From Dyella acidiphila (GTDB lineage Bacteria; Pseudomonadota; Gammaproteobacteria; Xanthomonadales; Rhodanobacteraceae), in assembly GCF_014863405.1 (NCBI RefSeq), contig NZ_JACZZA010000008.1:186001-250000 (forward strand): a DNA stretch of 64,000 nucleotides, written 5' to 3'. The translations under genes and the position numbers were made by a program. Shown here one piece after another: positions 32,432 to 41,900 of the stretch. Position 1 is the stretch's first letter, and every line of letters starts with the position of its first letter. Under the pieces are notes generated by a model. It had not been told where the DNA came from. It worked only from the letters and a program-made list of their open reading frames with translations, and searched no databases.

Positions 32432-32460
32432 TTGTGCTGCTGGCGCACAGGCCATAAAAT
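32432..32460 (+). promoter_or_regulatory. Promoter of tRNA-Lys
   Basis: TTGTGC (32432-32437), a 17-nt spacer, TAAAAT (32455-32460), about 20 nt before the mature tRNA 5' end. Confidence 0.65.
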
Positions 32461-32479
32461 TACCAGCTAACTTTTTTCC

Positions 32480-32555
32480 GGGCCGTTAGCTCAGTCGGTA
32501 GAGCAGTAGACTTTTAATCTATTGGTCGACAGTTCGAATCTGTCACGGCCCACCA
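32480..32555 (+). tRNA. tRNA-Lys (anticodon UUU), CCA encoded
   Basis: A full cloverleaf: acceptor GGGCCGT (32480-32486) pairs with ACGGCCC (32545-32551); the D arm is GCTC...GAGC; the anticodon loop CTTTTAA (32511-32517) has TTT at 32513-32515; the T arm is ACAGTTCGAATCTGT. The discriminator A is followed by an encoded CCA. Confidence 0.98.
32531..32555 (+). other. Probable attachment site (tRNA-Lys 3' end)
   Basis: A tyrosine integrase gene reads towards the 3' half of the tRNA from 70 nt away, the standard arrangement of elements integrated at tRNA 3' ends. The second copy was not found in the window, so the core length is unknown. Confidence 0.4.
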
Positions 32556-32565
32556 TTGTTTTCAG

Positions 32566-32594
32566 GGGCTTACATCTATGTAAGCCCTTTTTTT
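32566..32594 (+). terminator. Rho-independent terminator after tRNA-Lys
   Basis: GGGCTTACA, loop TCTA, TGTAAGCCC, then seven T: a perfect 9-bp stem plus U tract, 14 nt after the CCA end. Confidence 0.95.
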
Positions 32595-32624
32595 ATGCCC
32601 TGACCGTAAAATTCACCGTAAAAT

Positions 32625-33773
32625 TCACGACAAAACTGACGGTTGAACTACCGGGACACTTAGATCGTACGTATCCATCATTGACTCGGATTTATGGCCG
32701 CTTGCATGCTGTTTATCGGCCCGGGTTCCTGCCGTATCAGTGATGCCCTTGCGCTTTAAGTCATGTAGGCCGAAACGCTGATTTTCGGTTATGACCTGCT
32801 TTGTTATGGCTCGCTGTATCAATCGCTGCCATGCGGTATCCAGCGAACTCTTTTTAAGTGGACCGCCATCCTCTGAGATAACGAGAGGGCGATCTTTTGG
32901 CCGCAGCGGGATGGGCCGATGCTTGGCTTTCCAAACGCCATCCCGGCGAGTTATCAGCCAATCAAAAGCAGCCCTCAAGCGAGGGGTCCAGGCGACGATA
33001 TTGTCCCGTGATCCCTTGCGTCTGTTCGTGCGAAGGCCTTCTGGCAGGGCAGCGTCCTCGCAGAGGGTTACTACCTCGATGCCACGAAGGCGGCAGAGAT
33101 ATGCGATATCAGCAATGGCCCATAGATAAGGGGCGCAACTGCCCTCCGTGTGAGGCTTGAGTTGCGCGTCCTTCCACGCTAGGCGAATAAGTGCAGCCAT
33201 CGTCTCCGGATCGGGCAGGCGGCGCTTTTTACGCTCAGTTGCTTCTTGCACCCCCTTGACTGGATTCGTCTTCGCGTGGCCGCGGCGAACGCCCCAGGAA
33301 TAAACCAGCTTCAAATAGCGCATCAGACTATTTGCCTTGGTGGGTGTGCCGCCATCTGCAATCGTGTCAACGATCTTTTGGAAATGGTGGGTTTCTAGAC
33401 GCGAATAATCCAGGCATCCAAGTGGCCCCAATTTGGTTGGATGGTTAATCGCGATCTGGTGCTGTGTCTCATAGGCCTCCTGTGTGCTCTCTGCTTTCGA
33501 CCTGAATACATGGCTCACGTGATATTGCTCCATGAGCCAAGCCAATGTATTGCGGTTTACGCTACGTAGTAGTTCCATCTCGCGGTGCAGGTCCGAAAGC
33601 ATTGCCTCACGTCCTGCGATCTTTTTGCGGCGAACTTTGGCAGTGGTTGGGTTGCCCAATAGCGTGTACCAAACCAAATCACGATCATCCCAATAACACC
33701 CGGTTGGCAGCTTTTTTTGATCGATGTGTGTCGGGATAGTGGGGTTATGTTTGCGCTTCCTGCCGCGGGTCAT
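32625..33773 (-). CDS. Tyrosine recombinase / phage-type integrase
   Basis: A 382-aa integrase. An N-terminal DNA-binding part (about 1-80) precedes a SAM-like core-binding domain (about 90-190). In the catalytic domain the first Arg is in LCRLRGIEV, the HxxK/R box is GLHDLKRKGITDTAG, the second His is in ASGHKSESMM and the nucleophile Tyr in MDTYDLS. The HxLR motif reads HDLKR, a common variant. It lies next to tRNA-Lys and shares a 4-nt overlap with the gene upstream. It would catalyse integration and excision of the element; the element's far end is not identified. Confidence 0.92.
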   Translation of the reverse strand: MTRGRKRKHNPTIPTHIDQKKLPTGCYWDDRDLVWYTLLGNPTTAKVRRKKIAGREAMLSDLHREMELLRSVNRNTLAWLMEQYHVSHVFRSKAESTQEAYETQHQIAINHPTKLGPLGCLDYSRLETHHFQKIVDTIADGGTPTKANSLMRYLKLVYSWGVRRGHAKTNPVKGVQEATERKKRRLPDPETMAALIRLAWKDAQLKPHTEGSCAPYLWAIADIAYLCRLRGIEVVTLCEDAALPEGLRTNRRKGSRDNIVAWTPRLRAAFDWLITRRDGVWKAKHRPIPLRPKDRPLVISEDGGPLKKSSLDTAWQRLIQRAITKQVITENQRFGLHDLKRKGITDTAGTRADKQHASGHKSESMMDTYDLSVPVVQPSVLS

Positions 33774-34516
33774 ATGATGTCTCGCGCATATGCTTTACCG
33801 TTTGTCGTTGGCTCAAGTCCAAGGGCGCTATTAATCGCATGAACGGTTGTCCACGGCCCCTCATCGCCATCTAGGACCCGAATGCCGCATGCACTAGCCC
33901 AACGACGCACGGCGGAAGCGGTGTGCTTGCCTGAGATATGGCGCAGCTGTTCGGTGTCGATGATGTAAGGGCTGCGAGCATGCGCAGGTAGGTGCCCTAA
34001 ATCGTTCTCCTGATGGCAGGTGCCTTCTGCCATAGGTATTTCTATGTCTTCGCGTTGCTGGTCAATGTGGTTGGAAGATTCGCTTATTTCGCTCAATGAC
34101 AAGCGACTGAGTTGAGCTTTTTGCTTCTTGGGCGTCCTCCGAAAGTCGGTCGAAAACAAAGTGGCCTTGCGGAGCTCACTGTCGCCAGTGGGTCGGGCGA
34201 GGCAGGGGCTAGGTGCGGTCGCTAATATAGAAGTTGGGGCGACGTCATCAGCGCTTTGGGGGGATCTAGGAGGCATGATGATGTCGTTAGCATGGCGTTC
34301 CACCAAAGGGATCCGAAGGCCGCTGCCCCCTGGGGTCGAGCGAGAGGGTGGGGGCGTCAGGTCTGGCTGGGCCTGGGCATTGGTAGGAGGGCACCCATTT
34401 GCCTTCTCATCAGCTACGAAGGTGTTTGGCGATGGAGGGGAGATTGAGCGCATAGATGATTCGCTTTGAAAATCATGGAGTTCATTGCGACGGGCTGGGG
34501 GAACAGCGCGACACAT
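33770..34516 (-). CDS. Excisionase-like / DUF4224-type protein with long disordered N-terminus
   Basis: A 248-aa protein from the start I prefer (34516, behind TAAGG; a longer frame to 34624 would overlap the divergent repressor gene). Only the last ~60 residues look folded: LRHISGKHTASAVRRWASACG and a C-terminal segment resemble the short winged-helix DUF4224 proteins found beside phage integrases. The first ~180 residues are low complexity, rich in Pro, Ser and charged residues, with no recognised domain. Overlap with the integrase start (ATGA) implies coupled expression, fitting a recombination directionality factor. Function inferred from position. Confidence 0.5.
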   Translation of the reverse strand: MCRAVPPARRNELHDFQSESSMRSISPPSPNTFVADEKANGCPPTNAQAQPDLTPPPSRSTPGGSGLRIPLVERHANDIIMPPRSPQSADDVAPTSILATAPSPCLARPTGDSELRKATLFSTDFRRTPKKQKAQLSRLSLSEISESSNHIDQQREDIEIPMAEGTCHQENDLGHLPAHARSPYIIDTEQLRHISGKHTASAVRRWASACGIRVLDGDEGPWTTVHAINSALGLEPTTNGKAYARDII

Positions 34517-34530
34517 CGCGAACCTTATTT

Positions 34531-34583
34531 CACATTTTGTGATAGCGCAAGAATTTGCGCGAAATGTGGTACACAATATGTGT
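34531..34583. promoter_or_regulatory. Operator region with three dyads between the divergent phage genes
   Basis: Three perfect small palindromes occur in 53 nt: CACA-TTT-TGTG (34531-34541), GCGCAA-GAAT-TTGCGC (34545-34560) and ACACA-ATA-TGTGT (34571-34583). They lie in the short gap between the excisionase-like gene and the CI-type repressor, as expected for repressor binding sites. The third abuts the repressor start codon and suggests autoregulation. Confidence 0.5.
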
Positions 34584-35000
34584 ATGACCAAGCCTATCGA
34601 TACTGACGGCATCCTCCGGCGCATGCGTCAGCTTTATGCCGCAAAGAATGATTCCGAACTAGCCTTGGCTCTAGGCTTATCCATCAGTGCGGTAAGTAAT
34701 TGGCGCCAGCGGAATAGTCCGCCTTTTGCCATTTGCGCTCACATCGCCTGCAAAAACGATATTTCCCTGGACTGGCTCATCTTCGACATCGGAACCATGA
34801 AACTGGGAGTCCCGGCCAAGGTGCAAAAGGATGCGAGACATCCGGGAGCGGATGTCTCGGTGCAACGCATCTCAGAGTTCGTCACTTGGTGGTCCATTCA
34901 TCGTAGTCGTGACGAGCTGATCTGGCTCGAGCAGCAGATCAGGCGGGCAGTCCCAGAATATGGAGAATGGTTAGTGTGCCCTTCTGACACTGAGGGCTAA
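34584..35000 (+). CDS. CI-type helix-turn-helix repressor
   Basis: A 138-aa protein with an N-terminal HTH of the phage CI/He family (GILRRMRQLYAAKNDSELA, LGLSISAVSNWRQRNSPP, about residues 6-50) and the DWLIFDIG segment typical of these regulators. No S24 peptidase domain follows, so SOS-dependent self-cleavage is not expected. ATG 34584 or GTG/ATG 34578 are both possible. It is divergent from the excisionase-like gene across the operator dyads. A hairpin terminator follows. Confidence 0.7.
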   Translation: MTKPIDTDGILRRMRQLYAAKNDSELALALGLSISAVSNWRQRNSPPFAICAHIACKNDISLDWLIFDIGTMKLGVPAKVQKDARHPGADVSVQRISEFVTWWSIHRSRDELIWLEQQIRRAVPEYGEWLVCPSDTEG

Positions 35001-35026
35001 TTTGCTTGTCGCGACGTTCGAGGACG

Positions 35027-35054
35027 TTGTACAAGCTGGTGCTTGCACAATTTT
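35027..35054 (+). terminator. Terminator after the repressor gene
   Basis: TTGTACAAGC, loop TGGT, GCTTGCACAA (one mismatch), then TTTT, 27 nt after the repressor stop. Confidence 0.65.
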
Positions 35055-35155
35055 GCGTCTTGCGCTCCCGTTGCGTTGAATTTTTTGGCCGAGAAAAGAC
35101 GACCGTATGCGATGTGCGCCGTGGCGACACGGCAAAACCCCCGAGATGTGCCGCT

Positions 35156-35656
35156 TTACATGTTGACGAAGCGCAGCGTAGCGCCGCTGGCTTTCAATGC
35201 GGCCGTATCGGCGGCTTGCTCCGAAGCGTCGCTTACCACCATCACCACGATGCCCCTCATGGCATCGGCTTTCAGCTGCTTGGACAGCCCGGTGATAAAC
35301 ACCGTGGTTTGCTTCGCATCCGGACCGCCGACGATCAACATACCGCCGGGCATCAGGATCGGCCCGATGCTGTGCACGATCGAGTCGCTTTCGTTCTGGC
35401 GCCGATCGTTCGCCGCCACGCTGTCACCGCCGGGAATCACATAGATATAGGGCTTCATGCCCACATCCTTGCCGTGCAGTTTGCCCTGCTCGGAAAGGTA
35501 ATTGCCCCAGGTGTTTTCATCTGCCGTCGCGGCCGGCTTGGCCGGTCCTGCTGCGGCCGACGTATCTGCCGCGCTGCCGCCGGGGGCGGAATGATTGCAA
35601 CCCGCCAGCGCCAAGGCCGCTGCGCCCATGCATACAAGCAATCCTGACCGTGTCAT
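35156..35656 (-). CDS. Secreted lipoprotein of unknown function
   Basis: A 166-aa protein with a lipoprotein signal ending LALAGC (lipidated Cys about residue 20), an Ala/Pro/Gly tether, then a small domain (about 50-166) with KPYIYVIPGGDSVAANDRR, GPILMPGGMLIVGGPDAKQT and LKADAMRGIVVMVVSDASE. I do not recognise the domain. ATG 35656 follows GAGG; an in-frame ATG four codons upstream is possible. It is divergent from the giant repeat protein and shares its ~260-nt control region. Confidence 0.7.
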   Translation of the reverse strand: MTRSGLLVCMGAAALALAGCNHSAPGGSAADTSAAAGPAKPAATADENTWGNYLSEQGKLHGKDVGMKPYIYVIPGGDSVAANDRRQNESDSIVHSIGPILMPGGMLIVGGPDAKQTTVFITGLSKQLKADAMRGIVVMVVSDASEQAADTAALKASGATLRFVNM

Positions 35657-35808
35657 GTGTTCCCTCAATAAAAGATGGTGCTGCCCCTGTAGCGGACTCG
35701 CGCGAGCCGTTTGTCGTTGCGACGACGCCCCACATTAGAGCCCAAGCTTGGCGGCCTGACTACCGGTCCATTTTCACAAAATCGTCACGTAGATTTGTGA
35801 TGTTATAC

Positions 35809-35889
35809 ACGGTGAAATACCCGCGCCTTCAAGCTGCGCGGGCCAGGGGACGCCCATTCGGGCATCACGCGTGACAGCAAGCCAACCGT
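35809..35889 (+). ncRNA. Candidate structured 5' leader of the giant repeat gene
   Basis: ACGGT (35809-35813) can pair with ACCGT (35885-35889), enclosing two hairpins: CCCGCGC/GCGCGGG (35820-35842) and GACGCCC/GGGCATC with one mismatch (about 35850-35866). This makes a three-way junction 30 nt before the start codon. It does not match riboswitch consensus sequences I know. Confidence 0.3.
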
Positions 35890-35919
35890 CCATGATCGGG
35901 CGGAACTAGGGACGTGCGT

Positions 35920-38900
35920 ATGGAATCGCATCGCAAGAGCCATCTTCGTGACTTTGGCTTCGGGGATGGGCGAGGACCTGAGCAACGCCTGCTCATCTGG
36001 CTTCTGGGCATGTTATGCGCGCTAGTTTTCACGGCCGGCGTCCAGGCGCAGTCGACCAGTTACGTCCATGATGCCAATGGCCGCTTGATCGCCGTAAGCG
36101 CGAACAACACCAGCTTGCAGTACGGCTACAACACGCTCGGCCATGCCAATCAAGTAAATGCGCCTATATCGGCCGGACAACTGGCCATTTTCGCGTTCAT
36201 GCCTACCCATGGCGAGCCTGGCGCACAGGTAACTCTTTACGGCCAGGGCTTCAGCAGTACGGCGGCGAACGATAGCGTAAGTTTCAACGGCACGGCAGCA
36301 GCGGTCACATCTGCCAGCGCGAATCAGTTGGTGACAAGCGTGCCGAGTGGAGCCACCAGCGGGCCCGTCAGCGTAACGGTGGGCGGCCAGACGGTGACCA
36401 GCGCCACACCATTCATGATTGACGACTCCGGCATTCCGCCGAACATCAGCCAAGTCAGTCCGATGCTCGCGGCGGTCGGCAGCCTGATGACTGTGAGCGG
36501 CACGCATCTGGACCCCGTGCAAGGTTACACCACCGTGCAGATGGCAGACCGCGACATGGCGCCGTCCTCGCTCTCTGACACCCAGGTGCAATTTTCCGTA
36601 CCTGCCTATACCAGCAGTGGCTTTGTTACCGTGGCGACCCCTTATGGTCTGGCCTCGAGCACGGCGCCGATTATCGTGTTGCCCGGCAACATCAGCTTGA
36701 GCAGCGTCACGAGTAGTGGTGTTGCGACGGTCAACGGCACCGGCGTGAGCCTGAATGTCGGCGCTTCCGGACAATATGGCGTGGTGGCATTCACGGCTCC
36801 TGCCAACGGCTGGGCCACCCTGCAGGCCACCAGCGTTTCCACATCGGCCAGCAGCATCAATTACACGATCTACGGACCAGGCAACATCGCAGTCCAGCAA
36901 GGTAGCTTTTCGCCGGCATCGCCTTCGGTGCATCTGTCTCAGTTGGATCCCGGCGAAATCTATCTGGTGGTTCTCCAGCCGAGTGGTGCTGCTGCCCAGC
37001 TATCCCTGGGCGTTGAATCGGACGGGTTCCTGACCACGAATACGCCCGTCACGCTGGTGACTAGCACGGCGGGTGCGAGCAAGCGCGTGCTGTTCCAGGC
37101 AAGCGCAGGGCAAAATCTGGCTTTCCAGATCAACAGCGCCACCACCAATCCCGCCAATCACAGCATCACCTACACGGTCTACCAGCCCAATGGCAGCAGC
37201 TATACCAGTGCAGCTACGGCCACCAACGGCGTGATCAACTTGGGCAATCTGCCAAGCACCGGCACTTACCAGGTCGTGGTGGCGCCGGGTGCCAGCTACA
37301 CCGGGACGGTACAAGTGGAGGTGGCTCCGGGCGTCGGTGGAGTATTGAGTGCGACGCCGCAAAACTACGCTGCAAATGTCGGTGGCCAAAACGTCTATTT
37401 GTCCTTCGTTGCCACACAAGGTGAAAATTTCGAGCTCACCCTTAATAACGCCAGCATCGCCGGCTCCGGCGAGAGCCAATTCCTGGTGTCGGTCTATAAC
37501 GCTGCCGGTACCCAGGTAACGTCATTCAACTGCAATACGTCAAACCCCGGCGCAAGTTGTTCCCAATCGCTGTGGTATCTGCCAGCCGGAACGTATTCGG
37601 TCATTGCCTCACCTTCCTATTCGGGAACCTACTACGGGAACAACAAGATCAGCTTTACGGCTCTGCTGGAGCAGGATATCGCTGGCCCGAACATCGCTTA
37701 CAACGGTACGGCGAGCGTGGCCCTGGCGGCTGGCCAGGTGGAGCGATATACCTTCAATGCCACAGCTGGCGACACCGTGGCGCTCAACGTATCCGGGATA
37801 ACGACCACCCCCGGAGGCCAGAGCGTCAATTTCCTGATCTATCGTCCCGACTCTGGTGCGATCACCACCAGCACACAGACCTACACCTCGTTTTCGACCA
37901 GCAATTCGCAGACGGTAAATCTGTCGAATCTTCCCGTCAGCGGCACGTACACGATCATCGTCGCGCCAAATTACGGACTTCCCTCCAGTGCGCAGTTGAG
38001 CATCGGGGCTGGCGCCACGGGCACGGTCACAACGGATGGCTCATCGCAGAGCTACACCACCAACGTTACCGGCCAAAACATCTATCTCTCGTTCACGGCA
38101 ACCCAGGGGCAGAACCTGGAATTGCTGTTGAATCATTTCACGTTGACGAACGGTTCCAGTAACCAGGTCAATGTAACCGTCTACAACGTGGATGGTGCAC
38201 AGATAGCGTCGTTCTACTGCCAAACATCGTTCCCGGGCGGAAGTTGCAGCCAGCATCTGTGGTATCTGTATGCCGGCGTCTATTCCATAGTGATTTCACC
38301 CAGCAATGGCGGCTTGGTAAGCCTGAACGCATCGCTGCAGCCGGACATCATGGGGCCCAACATCGCCCTCGGCAGCACAGTGAATATTTCGCTTGGCGCG
38401 GGGCAGGTGGAGCGCTACACCTTCAATGCCAATGTCGGCGATACGGTAGCGATCGATCTATCCGGGATAGTCACCACGCCGGGCGGTCAGAGCGTAAATG
38501 TACTGGTTTACCGGCCGGACCTCGGCGCCATTACGGGGCAAACGCCCTACGCGAACATGGCTCCCAATGCGGCGCAGACGCTCAATTTGCCGAATCTGCC
38601 GGCGAGTGGTGCGTATACGGTGATCGTGTCTCCGTCCTATGGGTTGCCGATATCAGCGCAATTGGCTGTCGCCGCGGGCTCCACGGGTACGCTGCCGGCG
38701 AACGGAGCATCGCAGGCTTACGCAGCGAACGTTACAAATCAGGATAGCTATCTGTCATTTACCGTAGGCGCCAATCAGCGCATGGAGTTGGTGGTAAACA
38801 ACATCAGTGTTGCACAGACCTCCAATCAGGGCGTCGTCGTATGGCTCTATAACTCGACCGGCGCTGAAATTACTTCTTATTCGTGCAACGGAAGCTGCGA

Positions 38901-41900
38901 GCAGCACATCTGGAATTGGGCGGCGGGTACATACACAGCCATTGTTGTGCCAGGAGGCACCGGCGTAGCCAGCTTTAATGCGATGCTGCAGCCCGATGTC
39001 CTGGGGCCCAATATCCCTGCCGGAAGCGCGGCGAATGTCTCGCTTGCTACCGGTCAGGTAGCTTGGTACTCCTTTAATGCCAATGCTGGCGATACCGTCG
39101 CCCTGAATTTGTCAGGCATAACGACGACACCAAGCGGCCAGAGCGTGGCGCTGGCGGTGTACCGCCCGGATGCCGGAGCTATTACGACCAGTACGGTTGT
39201 CTATGCGTCGGGCACCACCTCCGGTTCGGAAATATTGAACCTGCCTTCGTTGCCGGTGACGGGCGCCTATAGCGTCGCTGTAGTGCCGACTGCTGGCTTT
39301 GCAGCAAATGCCGTGCTCGGCGTGGTTGGTGGCGAAACCGGCAGCTTGAGCCCGGGTGGCGCTGCGCAAAGCTATACGGCAAATGCGGCGGGCGAAAACA
39401 TCTATCTGTCATTTACCGCCACGCAGGGCGAATACCTCGATTTGTTGCTGAATAACATCAATGTTACCGGTGCCAGCAGCAATCAGTTTTATGTCAATGT
39501 GTATAACTCCACGGGTACGCAGCTCGCGGGTTACTGGTGTTATGCGTTCAGTCCGGCCGGAAGCTGCAGCCAGCATTTCTTGTACCTGCCGGCCGGTACC
39601 TACTCGGTGGTTGCATCGCCGTCCGATGGCGGGGTCATTACCTTTAACGCACAGGTGCAGCCCGATATCACTGGGCCCAGTCTTACCGTCGGCAACGCGC
39701 TAAACGTGGCCCAGGGCGCAGGCCAGGTGGAGTGGTACACCTTCAACGCCAATGCCGGCGATACCGTTGTATTGAATGTGGCTGGCACCGCCACGACGCC
39801 GAGCGGCTATGGCGCAACATTCCAGATTTATCGTCCGGATGTCGGCGCCGTTACTGCCAGCACGGCCACGTATGCGTCCTTCCATACGACAGGTTCGCAA
39901 ACGGAAACACTGTCAAATCTGCCGGTAAGCGGCACATATAGTGTGGCGGTGACCGCCGATTACACCTTGCCGGTGAATCTGCAGCTGACCGAAGTGTCGG
40001 ATACAGCGGGAACGCCACCTACATATACGACGCCGACCCTGCCAAACACGGGAGTTCCGCAAAACGAAAGCGGGACAGCAGTCGGTCAAACGGTGACGAT
40101 GAGTTTCAATGCCAATGCGGGGGACAACCTCGAGCTGACGTTGAACAATATCAATGTGCCGGGTGCCAGCAACAATGGTCTGCAGGTGAATATCTACAAC
40201 CCCAACGGTAGCCAGTTTGCCAGCTACGGTTGTGGTGCATCCAATCCCGGTTCGAGTTGCCGCCAGTCGATGTACAACCTGGCGGCGGGTACGTATTCCG
40301 TGGTTGTGACACCCAATTCGGGTGGCACGCTCAATTTCACCGCGATACTTCAGCCGGATGTGGTCGGCCCGGCATTGACCATGAATACGCCGGTGAATGT
40401 CAATCTGGGTGTGGGCCAGGTGGAACGCCTTACCTTCAATGCAAATGTGGGCGACACGGTGGCGCTCAACTTGTCCGGGGTCAGTTCCACTGCCCCTAGC
40501 GGGCAGCCGGTTTATATAAGCATTTACCGCCCCGATACGGGTTCCGTCGGGTCTTCCAGCGCGTATACGTCTACCAATACGAGCAGCTCTACCTTGGTAA
40601 ACCTTACGAACTTGCCGGCAAGCGGTACCTATACCGTAACGGTCTATACGGCATATGGAACACCAGGAAGCGCGCAGTTGACCTTGTTGCCGGGCGCTAC
40701 GGGAACGGTCACCAGCAATAGCGCACCGCAGGCGTTCGCCGCCAATGCCTCTGGCCAAAACATAATCTTCACCTTCAATGCGAACCTGGGTGACAACCTC
40801 GAATTCGAGTTGAGCAATCTCAACCTGCCTAGCGGCTTCTTGCAGATCAATATCTATGGCCCGAACGGCGCCAACGTTTTCGGCTATTTCCTTGGTGCAG
40901 GAACGCCGGGGAATAGCTTCAGGAAAGCGCTCTACAACCTGGCGCCTGGGACATATACGGTTTATCTGACGCCCGTAAATAGCGAGGCGATCGGTTGCGA
41001 TGTGCAGCTTCAATCCGACACGGTGGGGCCGGCGCTCACGCCGAATGTGCCGGCAAGTATCAATCTGGGTTCGGGTCAGGTGGAGCGGCTGACCTTCAAT
41101 GCCAATAGCGGCGACACCGTTGCGCTCAACCTTTCCTCGGTAAGCACCACCTCGCCGACGAATCAGCCGGTATACGTCGCTGTCTATCGCCCCGATGTGG
41201 GGGTCATTACGGATTCCAACTATTACACCCAAAGCAACAGCACCGGCCTGCAGACGCTGAATCTCTACAATCTGCCGATTACCGGTACTTACACGGTGCT
41301 GGTCTATACCCAATACGGAACGCCCGCCAGCGCGCAACTTACGCTCGTGCCTGGTGTAGTCGGATCCATAGCAAGCAATGGCACTCCACAATCTTTTTCC
41401 GCCAACGTTGCCAACCAGAGCGTGTATTTCAGTTTCACTGCCAACCAGGGCGATAACCTGGAGTTTTTGGTAAATCAGATCAGTATCGTAGGCGCCAATA
41501 CCAATCAGATTGGAATAGCGATTTACTATCCGAGTGGCGCCAGCATGGCGAATATCTCGTGCAGCACGGGCAACGCTGGCGCTGGTTGCTTGCAGCAGCT
41601 ATACAACCTTGCCGCCGGCACTTACCTGGTGGTATTGACGCCAATCTATGGCGGCACGATCCATGCCACTGCGCAGCTGCAGCCGGATATCATCGGTCCG
41701 ACACTTGCATTCAGCACGCCTGCTTCATTCAATCTGGGTGCCGGGCAGGTGGAGCGCATGTATTTCAATGCCAATGCGGGAGATACCGTGGCATTGATGT
41801 TGTCCGGCATAAGTAGTACGTCGCCGAGCGGCCAGGCGGTTACGGTGTACGTCTATCGCCCAGATGTCGGCGTCCTTTATCCCTATTCCGCGCCGGGCGG

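Noticed and set aside
35793-35900. Cyclic-di-GMP (GEMM) riboswitch before the giant gene
   Set aside because: The GGGACGC-like stretch and nearby hairpins were suggestive, but the GEMM core order and GNRA tetraloop/receptor are absent.
39913-41391. 492-codon minus-strand frame inside the giant repeat gene
   Set aside because: Antisense shadow of a repetitive gene; the translation mirrors the repeat period and has no independent start signal.
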